Source: Halosimplex amylolyticum (lineage in GTDB: Archaea; Halobacteriota; Halobacteria; Halobacteriales; Haloarculaceae). Taken from it: a stretch of 64,000 nucleotides of DNA. Numbering within the stretch: position 1 is the first letter of the stretch; the number at the start of each line of letters is the position of its first letter. Position numbers and translations under genes: made by a program. Location: contig NZ_JBLKNW010000001.1 of assembly GCF_051414035.1 (NCBI RefSeq), forward strand, positions 992,001 through 1,056,000. The letters are read 5' to 3'. The notes under the pieces are model-generated. The model made no database searches, was not told the origin of the DNA, and saw only the letters and a program-made list of their open reading frames with translations. Of this stretch, positions 35,093 through 42,568 are shown one piece after another.

Positions 35093-35100
35093 ACGATACA

Positions 35101-36543
35101 ATGACCGACGACAGATTCAAACTGACGCGGCGGAAGATCCTCGGCGGCATCGGTGCCGCCGGGCTCGCGGGCGCCAGCGCCGGCATCGGAACGAGCGCGC
35201 TGTTCAGCGACAGCGAGTCCTTCGAAGGAAACAGCCTGACGGCCGGCGAACTGGACCTCAAACTCGACTACCGGGCGACCTACGCCGGCGGTCCCGACCG
35301 GCTCGACGAGGTGGATAGCTGGTACAGCGAGGAAGGGCCGGGCGAGCCTTTCGACGTGGTCGAAGAGGAGGACGGCGTCTACCTCCTCGGCGAAGTCCCG
35401 AGTCCCACCGACGACAGCGCGTGGGAAGACACCGTCCAGGAGAACGACCTCTGTGACGAGGCGTTCGACCTGATCAACGGCGACGAAGTCCCCGTGTTCA
35501 CGCTCCGCGACGTCAAACCGGGAGACACGGGCGAAGTCACCGTCAGCCTCCACCTCTGCGACAACGCGGGGTGGGTGTGGATGACCGGCGGGCTGACCGA
35601 GAACGCCGAGAACGGACTGATCGGACCGGAATCGGGCGTCGACGAGACCGGCGGTGATCCCGGCGCCGGCGCGGGCGAACTCGCGGACGCGATCGAAGCG
35701 ACGCTCTGGTACGACGAGAACTGCAACAACGTACACGACGGCGAGGGCGAAGACTCCAACCCGGCCTGTATCCAGCTCGTGCTCGACACCTCCGGGTCGA
35801 TCGGGAGTAGCGCGATGAGCACGGTTCAGGACTCGGCGAACTCCCTCGCGAACGACATCCTGGCGGCGAACCCGGACAACGAGGTGGGAGTGACGACGTT
35901 CTCGAACGGTGCCACTCTCGTTCAGAGCGTCGGGGACTCGTTCACCGACGTCACCGGGCTGACCTCGAACGGCGGGACCAACATGACGGCCGGCATCGAC
36001 GAGGCCGCCGCCGACCTCGAGAACTGCCCCGACGGTCACGACCGGATCATGGTCCTGTTCACTGACGGAGCGCCGAACGACACGTCTGCCGCCGTGAACG
36101 CGGCGCAAGCCGCTCGCGACGCCGGTATCGAGGTCTTCACTATCGGCGTCGCCGGAGCCAACGAGAGCACCCTCAACGACCTCGCGTCCGACCCGGACGA
36201 GGACCACGTCTTCATCGTCACCGGCGGAACGGACAGCGAGGACGCGATCCAGCAGGTGTTCTCGCAGGTGTCGGAGGCGATCACCGGCGAGCAGGTCATC
36301 TTCGAGGGGTCGCTCGCGAACCTGCTGACCGAACTCGAGTCGGGCGTCGCGCTCGACGGGAACCGATCCACGGAGGGTCGCGACCCCTTCGCGCCCGCGG
36401 CGACCCAGTGTCTGGGCCTGGAGTGGGAGCTTCCCGTCGATGCGGGCAACGAGGTCCAGTCCGACTCCGTCGGGTTCGATATCGGGTTCCACGCCGAGCA
36501 GAGCCGGAACAACCCGGACCCGGAGAACCCGTTCGCCGACTAG
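35101..36543 (+). CDS. SipW-dependent-type secreted protein 4 with vWA domain
   Basis: 480 residues. Signal region LTRRKILGGIGAAGLAGASA to TSALFSDSESFEGNSLTAGE. The beta domain has TLRDVKPGDTGEVTVSLHLC near 140-160. The vWA domain at about 225-395 has MIDAS VLDTSGSIGS, the TNM threonine (GGTNMTAGIDEAA) and IMVLFTDGAPND. The end is VDAGNEVQSDSVGFDIGFHA then EQSRNNPDPENPF, the shared family C-terminus. It is paralogous to the previous gene but more compact. Probably a surface-exposed adhesion or fibre component processed by the signal peptidase encoded at 38478. Confidence 0.82.
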   Translation: MTDDRFKLTRRKILGGIGAAGLAGASAGIGTSALFSDSESFEGNSLTAGELDLKLDYRATYAGGPDRLDEVDSWYSEEGPGEPFDVVEEEDGVYLLGEVPSPTDDSAWEDTVQENDLCDEAFDLINGDEVPVFTLRDVKPGDTGEVTVSLHLCDNAGWVWMTGGLTENAENGLIGPESGVDETGGDPGAGAGELADAIEATLWYDENCNNVHDGEGEDSNPACIQLVLDTSGSIGSSAMSTVQDSANSLANDILAANPDNEVGVTTFSNGATLVQSVGDSFTDVTGLTSNGGTNMTAGIDEAAADLENCPDGHDRIMVLFTDGAPNDTSAAVNAAQAARDAGIEVFTIGVAGANESTLNDLASDPDEDHVFIVTGGTDSEDAIQQVFSQVSEAITGEQVIFEGSLANLLTELESGVALDGNRSTEGRDPFAPAATQCLGLEWELPVDAGNEVQSDSVGFDIGFHAEQSRNNPDPENPFAD

Positions 36544-36556
36544 TCTCGCGACCACC

Positions 36557-36636
36557 ACCCACACGGGCGCGTCTCGAACGCGTGGCCGGAACGGCGGTTC
36601 GACTCCGCCGGTGGGTCTCAACCCGACCGCTCGGGT
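36557..36636 (+). promoter_or_regulatory. tRNA-like/hairpin element 4
   Basis: Closing helix ACCCAC (36557-36562) / GTGGGT (36611-36616). T-arm-like hairpin GGCGG-TTCGACT-CCGCC at 36593-36609. Second hairpin ACCCGA-CCGC-TCGGGT at 36621-36636, 9 bases before an ATG at 36646. The reading frame that follows is only 28 codons, unlike after elements 1-3. Confidence 0.65.
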
Positions 36637-36645
36637 ACCCAAACC

Positions 36646-36732
36646 ATGACGCACGATACTCAACCACAATCGTCACGTCGACCGGCGACCGGCGCCGCCG
36701 CCGTCACGCACGAACACGACGCCGGGAGGTGA
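36646..36732 (+). pseudogene. Truncated SipW-type N-terminus or leader ORF
   Basis: 28 codons, MTHDTQPQSSRRPATGAAAV then THEHDAGR, directly after element 4. The start MT(D/H)D...(S/T)RR followed by a Gly/Ala-rich stretch echoes the N-termini of its paralogues (MTDDRFKLTRRKILGGIGAA), but the hydrophobic core and the LFSD box are missing. It may be the remnant of a fifth paralogue or a short leader. Its TGA is 6 bases before the GTG of the next gene. Confidence 0.35.
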
Positions 36733-36738
36733 GCACCC

Positions 36739-37443
36739 GTGAAATCCGTCCACTCGGGAACCGGCCACCTGGTCGTCGCCGCGACCGCGACGTCTCGCGA
36801 AGCGACGGGACCAGTGGGACTGCCGCTCGCGGCGCGGTTCGCGACGGCCGAAGCGAGCGCGGCGCTCGGACCGGCGGCTCCCGATATCGACCCGCTACGC
36901 GGGGCGACGGCGACCGCCAGGGTCGATCCGCATCCCGAACGAGGTCTGTCCGTGGTGCTCGAGGGATCGGACGGCCGTTCGCGCCGCCGACGCGAGCGGC
37001 AGTCAGCCACGGTCCCGGCGTCGGCGGCGGAATCGCCGACGTTCGTCCTCGGGCTCCACGCCGCGTCTGTCGGAGGCGGCGATCCGACCTCGCTGGAGTC
37101 GCTCGTCGGGACGCGGGCGCTGCCCCCAGGCCGATACCGCGACGGGCCGGTCCCGGTCTGGAAGGGGAACCCGTTCCCGATCGCCCACCCGGATCACGCC
37201 GGTGAACGACCGCGGACTCGCTGGAGCGACGTGGACCTGGCGCCGGAGAGCGACGGTCGAACGGACCCGGAGCTCACCGCGACACTCTGGAGCGGCCTCG
37301 ATGCGGCCACCGGGAGTCCGCTGACTCCCGTGACCGACGTGCGCGACCGACCGATATCCAGTTCGGCGACGGTGACGCTCGAGAATCGAACGCCGCGCGA
37401 CGGTCGCGGATCGACAACGGGAGATGGTCTCCGTGGACGGTGA
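36739..37443 (+). CDS. Hypothetical protein within the SipW-type operon
   Basis: 234 residues starting MKSVHSGTGHLVVAATATSR (GTG start). Codon use is strongly GC3-biased, which supports coding. There is no convincing signal peptide, but the chain is rich in Ala, Thr and Ser. Segments such as LAARFATAEASAALGPAAPD, VPVWKGNPFPIAHPDHAGER and DPELTATLWSGLDAATG are seen; the last resembles the LA(D/E)(A/Q)I..T(L/V)W segment of the paralogues. It could be a diverged or 5'-truncated family member. I do not recognise a known domain. Confidence 0.45.
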   Translation: MKSVHSGTGHLVVAATATSREATGPVGLPLAARFATAEASAALGPAAPDIDPLRGATATARVDPHPERGLSVVLEGSDGRSRRRRERQSATVPASAAESPTFVLGLHAASVGGGDPTSLESLVGTRALPPGRYRDGPVPVWKGNPFPIAHPDHAGERPRTRWSDVDLAPESDGRTDPELTATLWSGLDAATGSPLTPVTDVRDRPISSSATVTLENRTPRDGRGSTTGDGLRGR

Positions 37444-37521
37444 GAAGAGCGTCGGTACGGGCGGTATCGGGACGCAAGCGAAGGTCAGGACCGCCACGAA
37501 CGAACCGCGGAGGAGTGACCC

Positions 37522-38481
37522 GTGACTGACGAGGAAGACGCCTCGCTCTCGCGACGGTCGGTCCTCGCCGGTATCACGTCGGTCGGTGCCGCCTCGGCTA
37601 TCGGTGCCGGCACGGGCGCGTTGTTCAGGACCGACGCGCGTACCAGCGCGAGCTTCGCGAGCGGTTCCCTCGATCTGCGGGCCGCGTGGACGGACGGCGG
37701 CACGAGCGTGGACCTGGGAACGGTGGAAGCGGTCGGCGACGGCGGGCGCAAGCGCGTCGCGCTCTCGATTCCGGCGTCGGACAACCCGGCGTACGTCTGG
37801 TTTCGGACGACCTGTAGACGCTGTTCCGACGCCGAAGAGCACCTCGACGTGTCGATCTCGATCGAGACCGAAACCGGCGGGACCACGACGATCGATCGCG
37901 ACCGACTGGGTGTACTCCGGGACCGGCTGGGCACGGGGACGCGTCTCCCCGGTCTGCTGTCTCCGGGCGAAACCCGCTGGCTCGTCGTGGAGTGGGAGCT
38001 CCGGGAACCCTTGCAGTCGGACGGCGAGGTCGACTTCGACCTCGATTTCTTCGCCGTCCAGGCGCGAAACGTCGAGGACTCCGACGATCACGGACCGGCG
38101 TGGGTCTGTCCTCCCGGTAGCTGCGCCGGTAGCGGTCCGGCGGTCAGCGACGTCAGCTGGGTCGGGTTCTGCGCGGATTCGGGCGCAGCGATCGAGGCGG
38201 AGGACTTCGAGTTCACCGTCGACGGCCCGGTCCTCGACCTGACCGAGGCGCCCGCCGAACTCGGGTCTGTCCTCCTCAAGTACGGGACGAGACTCGACGT
38301 ATTCCGCGACCCGCCGTTCCAGGGGTCTTTCGCCGCCGGGACCGCCGACGAGACGTACGCCCAGCAGGGGGCCGGTTTCAGTGGTACCGGGCGGTCGAAC
38401 CCGACGCCGTGTCCCGGTAGGTGCGGTCTCAAGTACGACGTCGACGGCGGGAACTTCGAATCGAAGGGGTGTGACTCATGA
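37522..38481 (+). CDS. SipW-dependent-type secreted protein 5 with Cys-rich C-terminus
   Basis: 319 residues. LSRRSVLAGITSVGAASAIG then AGTGALFRTDARTSASFASG and SLDLRAAW is a diverged form of the family signal. The beta domain ends ELREPLQSDGEVDFDLDFFA then VQARNVEDSDDHG, the same block as in the paralogues. After that comes a unique C-terminal extension of about 115 residues with several Cys (WVCPPGSC, VGFCADSG, TPCPGRCG, KGCDS). Two further Cys (TTCRRCSD) lie near residue 95. Extracellular disulfides or a metal site are plausible. The GTG start has a GGAGG site at 37509-37513, unlike the paralogues with hairpins. It overlaps the signal peptidase start (ATGA). Confidence 0.72.
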   Translation: MTDEEDASLSRRSVLAGITSVGAASAIGAGTGALFRTDARTSASFASGSLDLRAAWTDGGTSVDLGTVEAVGDGGRKRVALSIPASDNPAYVWFRTTCRRCSDAEEHLDVSISIETETGGTTTIDRDRLGVLRDRLGTGTRLPGLLSPGETRWLVVEWELREPLQSDGEVDFDLDFFAVQARNVEDSDDHGPAWVCPPGSCAGSGPAVSDVSWVGFCADSGAAIEAEDFEFTVDGPVLDLTEAPAELGSVLLKYGTRLDVFRDPPFQGSFAAGTADETYAQQGAGFSGTGRSNPTPCPGRCGLKYDVDGGNFESKGCDS

Positions 38482-39848
38482 ACGAATCCAATGGACTTTC
38501 AGACGGGCTTCGAGCGCGCATCGCATCGTACGACCGCCGAGACGTACTGCAGTGGACGCTACTGGGACTGTTCGTCCTGCTCGTCCTCCCGTTCGTCGTT
38601 TTCGCCGTCCCGCAGGTCGTGGGTGCCGAACACAGTTACGTCGTGCTGAGCGGGAGCATGGAACCGGCGATCAGTTCCGGCGACGTCGTCGTCGTCAACG
38701 AGGTCCGACCTGCCCAGATCGAGGAGGGCGACGTGATCACCTTCGGCGGCAGTCAGAGCGAGCCCACGACGACTCATCGCGTAATCGGAATCGAGGAGCA
38801 GGACGGCGAACGGGTCTTTCGCACGAAGGGAGACAACAACGAGGACGCGGACCCGTCGCCCGTGCGGCCGAGCAGCGTTTCCGGGCGCGTGATGAAACTT
38901 CCGCTGCCGGTGCTCGGTTCGACGCTTTTCGTGATCCCGTACGTGGGGTACGTCGTCGAGTTCGCCGGGACGACCGTCGGGTTCGCCCTCCTGGTCGTCG
39001 CTCCCGTGACGCTCCTCGTTGCGACGGAACTCTGGTCCGCAGTCGCTCGACGGAGGCGCGACGAGTCGGGCGACGCCGCGGGAGACGGAACCGCGACCCA
39101 ATCGACCGGAGACGGGGGAACGGAGGCGGAGACCGCGGTCACGCTGTCGCCCCGGCAGATGGGGGGCGTGGCCGGGATTCTCGTCGTCGTCACCGTCGCG
39201 GCGGGGTGGCGCGCCTACGAGACGATGCACCCGCTCGCGGTCGGCGTCCTCGTCGCGGCGGTGAGCGCGTTGCTGCTGCTCGCGAGCGTCTCCGTCCTTG
39301 GCGATAATCGACGGCAGGCGACGACCGACGGGGGAAGCGTGTCGGCGGGGACGGCCGGGCCGGGCGGTCGGTCGCCCGGAGACGTCGTCCAGGGTTCGGT
39401 GTCGTCCTGCCTCTACCGCCGCAGACGAGTCGAGATAGACTCCTTCGAAACGCTGCGTGCGATGGCAGTCGAGAAGGGGACCTGGCTCGTCCACGACGAA
39501 TCGAGGGCCGCCTACGTCCTGTTCGGAGACGGCGTGGCGTACGTCGTCACTGTCGAGCAGTCCGGGCCGGCCGACCGTCGGGACGACCGCGACTCGACGG
39601 TCGACCCCGAGGGGGATTCCCGGACGGCCGGGTCGGCAGATCCCGGAGCCGGGGCCGACGGCTCGTCGAACGACGGCGGGTCGCTGTCGGATTCGCCGCG
39701 GAGCGACCCCTCGGAGACTGGTCGAACCGAAACGTCGACCGGTCACGGACGGGAATTCGGCGGTCCGGAGGACGGAGGAGACGATCTGGCGGCGAAAGAC
39801 CTCGTGAGGGACGCTCTCGACGAGAGCGAGGACGATGGCTCCTGCTGA
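38478..39848 (+). CDS. Signal peptidase I (S26, SipW/Sec11-like) with long C-terminal extension
   Basis: 456 residues. After a membrane helix (LQWTLLGLFVLLVLPFVVFA) the catalytic serine is in VLSGSMEPAISSGD (S60). The archaeal/ER-type His is in TTHRVIGIEE (H100, replacing the bacterial Lys), and the conserved KGDNNEDAD follows (D119, D123). Further helices lie near 150-180 and 210-255. The last 200 residues are an acidic cytosolic-looking tail with a folded-looking block SCLYRRRRVEIDSFETLRAM and YVLFGDGVAYVVTVEQ. Its position directly after the SipW-type proteins suggests it is their dedicated peptidase. It overlaps both neighbours. Confidence 0.85.
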   Translation: MNESNGLSDGLRARIASYDRRDVLQWTLLGLFVLLVLPFVVFAVPQVVGAEHSYVVLSGSMEPAISSGDVVVVNEVRPAQIEEGDVITFGGSQSEPTTTHRVIGIEEQDGERVFRTKGDNNEDADPSPVRPSSVSGRVMKLPLPVLGSTLFVIPYVGYVVEFAGTTVGFALLVVAPVTLLVATELWSAVARRRRDESGDAAGDGTATQSTGDGGTEAETAVTLSPRQMGGVAGILVVVTVAAGWRAYETMHPLAVGVLVAAVSALLLLASVSVLGDNRRQATTDGGSVSAGTAGPGGRSPGDVVQGSVSSCLYRRRRVEIDSFETLRAMAVEKGTWLVHDESRAAYVLFGDGVAYVVTVEQSGPADRRDDRDSTVDPEGDSRTAGSADPGAGADGSSNDGGSLSDSPRSDPSETGRTETSTGHGREFGGPEDGGDDLAAKDLVRDALDESEDDGSC

Positions 39849-40752
39849 GCGAAGCCCACGGGTGAAGCTCGCCTCGCTGTCGCTCGTGACGATGGTCTGC
39901 TTCGCCGCGATGACGGGCGGGTTCACGCAGGGGTTGCTCTTCGACGGGGAGTCCGTCGACGGGACCCTGCAGGGCGTCGGGAACGCGGCGGGGAACGCGC
40001 CGGCGAGCGGGGTCACCTCGACGGACGGCAACGCGCCGACCGGCGGCCCCGCCTCGACGGCCGGGAACGCGCCGGCGAACCGGGGCTCACCGCCAGGAAC
40101 GTCGCCGACTGACGGGTCGACCCCGACAGCGACGCAGACGGTCACCGGACCGACGACGACGAGCACTCCCCCGGACTCGACTTCCACGGCGACCAGCACG
40201 CCAGTCGACTCCACGGCGACCGGCACGCCGGCTGACTCCACGGCGACGCCGACTCCCACGACGACGCCGACTCCCACGGCGACCAGCACGTCAGTCGACT
40301 CCACAGCAACCAGTACGCCGGCCGACACCACAGCGACGCCGACGCCCACGACGACACCGACTCCCACGGCGACGCCGACAACCACGCAGACGCCGACGAG
40401 TTCCCCCACGCAGACAGACGCCGGGGGGACCCAGACGAACACATCGACGAACGAACCGGGGCCGCCGGGGACGGACGCTCCGGAGGGGTTGGGAAGCGGC
40501 GGCGTTCCGGACGGCGATCAGAACGGTGAACGCGACCGCCCGCTCGCGGTTGCACGGTCGGTCGAACGAACGCGCCGGCGGGCCTCCCCGGTGCGGCGAC
40601 GCGACGGACGCGTGCTCGCACCGACGTCCGACGAGCGATCGCGTCGGGCCGATGCGTTTGCTCAGGGGGAGGGGACGGTCTTCACTCGGTCCACCGAATC
40701 GGACGCCGGGCGGCCGAAGACGGCGTTCGGACCCGGAGGTGACTGTCGGTGA
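39835..40752 (+). CDS. Thr/Pro-rich mucin-like exported protein
   Basis: 305 residues. The N-terminal hydrophobic segment LASLSLVTMVCFAAMTGGFT then QGLLFDGESVDGTLQGVGNA recalls a diverged SipW-type signal. Residues about 85-205 are almost only Thr, Pro, Ser and Ala (TPTPTTTPTPTATSTSVDST) and include a 30-residue tandem duplication. The C-terminal 90 residues are basic and polar (RTRRRASPVRRRDGRVLAPT). A heavily O-glycosylated stalk is likely. It overlaps the peptidase gene by 14 bases, and its stop overlaps the GTG of the next gene, so it is part of the same operon. Confidence 0.6.
   Translation: MAPAERSPRVKLASLSLVTMVCFAAMTGGFTQGLLFDGESVDGTLQGVGNAAGNAPASGVTSTDGNAPTGGPASTAGNAPANRGSPPGTSPTDGSTPTATQTVTGPTTTSTPPDSTSTATSTPVDSTATGTPADSTATPTPTTTPTPTATSTSVDSTATSTPADTTATPTPTTTPTPTATPTTTQTPTSSPTQTDAGGTQTNTSTNEPGPPGTDAPEGLGSGGVPDGDQNGERDRPLAVARSVERTRRRASPVRRRDGRVLAPTSDERSRRADAFAQGEGTVFTRSTESDAGRPKTAFGPGGDCR
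40191..40370 (+). repeat. 90-bp tandem duplication inside the Thr-rich gene
   Basis: Two adjacent 90-base units (40191-40280 and 40281-40370), each coding for about 30 residues around ATSTPVDSTAT and TPTPTTTPTPT. They differ at roughly ten positions. The length is a multiple of three, so the frame is kept. Confidence 0.75.
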
Positions 40753-40934
40753 GAAGCGACTGGCGCCTGACCCGGACGTTTGTCTTCGTCGTGCTTCCCG
40801 GCATGCGCCCCAGAGCGCCGAAACGCAACACCATCGTGCTGCTCGTCTATCTGTTTCTCCTCTTCGTGGTGCTCTCGTCAGTCCGATCGGCCGGCGTGGT
40901 CGCTCTTCCGACGCTCGGCCGTTCACCGAGCTGA
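40749..40934 (+). CDS. Small single-pass membrane protein at the operon end (61 aa)
   Basis: MRSDWRLTRTFVFVVLPGMR then PRAPKRNTIVLLVYLFLLFV and VLSSVRSAGVVALPTLGR. There is one clear hydrophobic helix (IVLLVYLFLLFVVLSSV) with a basic N-terminal side, and possibly a weak first segment. The GTG start lies within the GTGA overlapping the mucin-like gene's stop, so the two are coupled. It may assist secretion or anchoring of the fibre-type proteins. Its stop abuts the convergent bax1 gene. Confidence 0.6.
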   Translation: MRSDWRLTRTFVFVVLPGMRPRAPKRNTIVLLVYLFLLFVVLSSVRSAGVVALPTLGRSPS

Positions 40935-40935
40935 C

Positions 40936-42447
40936 TCACTCGGGACGCTCGCGGACGGTCCCGCCGCTCAGGCCATCCCAGGCCACCCGGTATCCCAGTG
41001 CCGAGAGCGCCGCGCTGGCGTCGTCCACCCCGTACTCGTCCAGCACCGCTTCGGCCTCGTCGAGGGCCATCCCGACTTCTATCCGCTCGGCGAGTGCCTC
41101 CAGCACCGCCGGTCGGACCAGCGTCCGACCGACCCGCTCGTGCTGGGGGAAGGTCTTGTCCTCGACGGCGCTCTGGCTGACGCCGCGCTCGGCGGCGAGC
41201 GATTCGAGGGTCACGACGTTCGCTTCGGGGACCAGTTCGTCGGGGAGCGCCGCGGCGCTCTCGGCGACGAGTTCGTCCTCGTACCGCCGGAGGGCGTCGC
41301 GGACGTCCTTGACGCGCACCGTCCCGGAGTACGGGATCGCGCGGTGGTCCCGCGCTTCGATGGCCTCGCCGGCGCCCAGATCCTCGTCGACGGCGACGAG
41401 CAGCTCCACGTCGTCGATGGCGTCGAGCTGGGCGAGCTTCTTCTCGACGTACTCCGGCGTCCAGAAGCCCATTATTTCGAAGAACACGCGGAAGTCGGCG
41501 TGGCGGTAGTCGAACGCGAAGTCGGGGATGGCGACGCTCGCGCCCGCTTCGAGGGGTTCGGGCTCCCGGACGAGGTCCCAGTCGAGGCCGAGCGACTCGA
41601 AGCGGGTCGCGAAGTCCGCCTCGACGCCGCTGTCGTAGCTCACCTCGGTCACGGGCTCGACGCCCGGCACCGACACGTCGGCGTCGGTGAGCACCATCGT
41701 CCGCTCGGTCCCGCGGTCGTCGACGGTCGCCTCCAGGCGCCACTCGTCGGCCTTCGCGACCGTCCGGAGGAGGCGAGCGAAGCGAGTCCCGTAGCGGCGC
41801 GTCCGGCGGAACAGCGCCGTCGGGCCGGTGACGACCACCTCGCGGCCGGCGTCGGTCTTGCGGACCTCGTACATCAGGCGGAGGCGCTTGACGGCCGAGA
41901 CGAGCGCCTTCGGGTCGCTCGACCGGACGCGGACCTCCGTCGCGTCGAACAGCGCCGTCTGGCCCAGCGAGAGGTTGTACTGCGCGACCAGTTCGTCGGG
42001 GTCCCAGCGCGGATCGACCTCGGCGAGCACCTGCCGGGCGTCGAGGTCGGCGTACAGCGAGTCGGCGACCGCCTCGGCGTCGGTGTCGGCGCCGAATCGA
42101 CTCGCGGCCCGTTCGAGCGCTCGCTCGCGGTCGGTGGCGGTCACGACGCCGACGGCCTCGCTCGCAGCGAAGGCGGCCTCGCGGGCGCGGCGTGGCTCGA
42201 CGGGCGCGCGGACCTCGAAGCGGGCCTCGCGGTCGAGCAGTTTGGCGAACCCGCGGACGAGTTTGAAGTCGTCGGCGTCGCGTTCGAGGGACTGGAGGGC
42301 GTCGTCGAGTTCCGCCCGCGTCCGGTCGACGTGGCCCTGGAAGACGCCGAGGACTCGCGCGGCGAGGTCCCGCCGGTCGCCGTCGACGAACTGCGGGTGG
42401 AACCCGCCGCCGGCCCGCGAGACGCGGAGCAGGTCCTTCGTCAGCAC
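40936..42447 (-). CDS. bax1: Bax1-type nuclease (DUF790)
   Basis: 503 residues. It is the XPB-binding nuclease Bax1 of archaea (DUF790), related to PD-(D/E)XK nucleases. Opening MLTKDLLRVSRAGGGFHPQF, central VAQYNLSLGQTALFDATEVR and LRLMYEVRKTDAGREVVVTG, and nuclease region VAIPDFAFDYRHADFRVFFE then IMGFWTPEYVEKKLAQLDA, where PDF and E...GFW match the catalytic core. With XPB it processes bubble and fork DNA in repair. GTG 42447 fits the family start; ATG 42474 is an alternative. xpb is upstream on the same strand but separated by an opposite-strand lipoprotein gene. Confidence 0.88.
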   Translation of the reverse strand: MLTKDLLRVSRAGGGFHPQFVDGDRRDLAARVLGVFQGHVDRTRAELDDALQSLERDADDFKLVRGFAKLLDREARFEVRAPVEPRRAREAAFAASEAVGVVTATDRERALERAASRFGADTDAEAVADSLYADLDARQVLAEVDPRWDPDELVAQYNLSLGQTALFDATEVRVRSSDPKALVSAVKRLRLMYEVRKTDAGREVVVTGPTALFRRTRRYGTRFARLLRTVAKADEWRLEATVDDRGTERTMVLTDADVSVPGVEPVTEVSYDSGVEADFATRFESLGLDWDLVREPEPLEAGASVAIPDFAFDYRHADFRVFFEIMGFWTPEYVEKKLAQLDAIDDVELLVAVDEDLGAGEAIEARDHRAIPYSGTVRVKDVRDALRRYEDELVAESAAALPDELVPEANVVTLESLAAERGVSQSAVEDKTFPQHERVGRTLVRPAVLEALAERIEVGMALDEAEAVLDEYGVDDASAALSALGYRVAWDGLSGGTVRERPE

Positions 42448-42568
42448 GGTCGGGAATCGGCCGCCGACGTGCATAAGCCCGACGGGTCCCGGGGAACGGC
42501 CGAGTCGGCGGGCCACCGACCGCATCCCGACGAGAAGATTCTTACCGGACGGTACCCGGAGAGCAGGT

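Noticed and set aside
32245..36616. The T-arm elements as true tRNA genes
   Set aside because: Elements 1, 2 and 4 are too short for a full tRNA, and element 3 lacks T33 and a normal D-arm. The seventh acceptor pair is mismatched in every copy. They are kept as tRNA-like elements only.
33166..36669. A 1167-codon open frame on the minus strand
   Set aside because: It is antisense to the two vWA genes. GC-rich codon bias (third-position G/C) keeps the opposite frame free of stops; the translation is Arg/Val/Gly-rich without domains.
36729..37205. Alternative frame from the GTG at 36729 overlapping the 28-codon ORF
   Set aside because: Its translation is extremely Arg-rich with poor third-position bias. 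The frame starting at 36739 has the GC3 pattern of real genes here.
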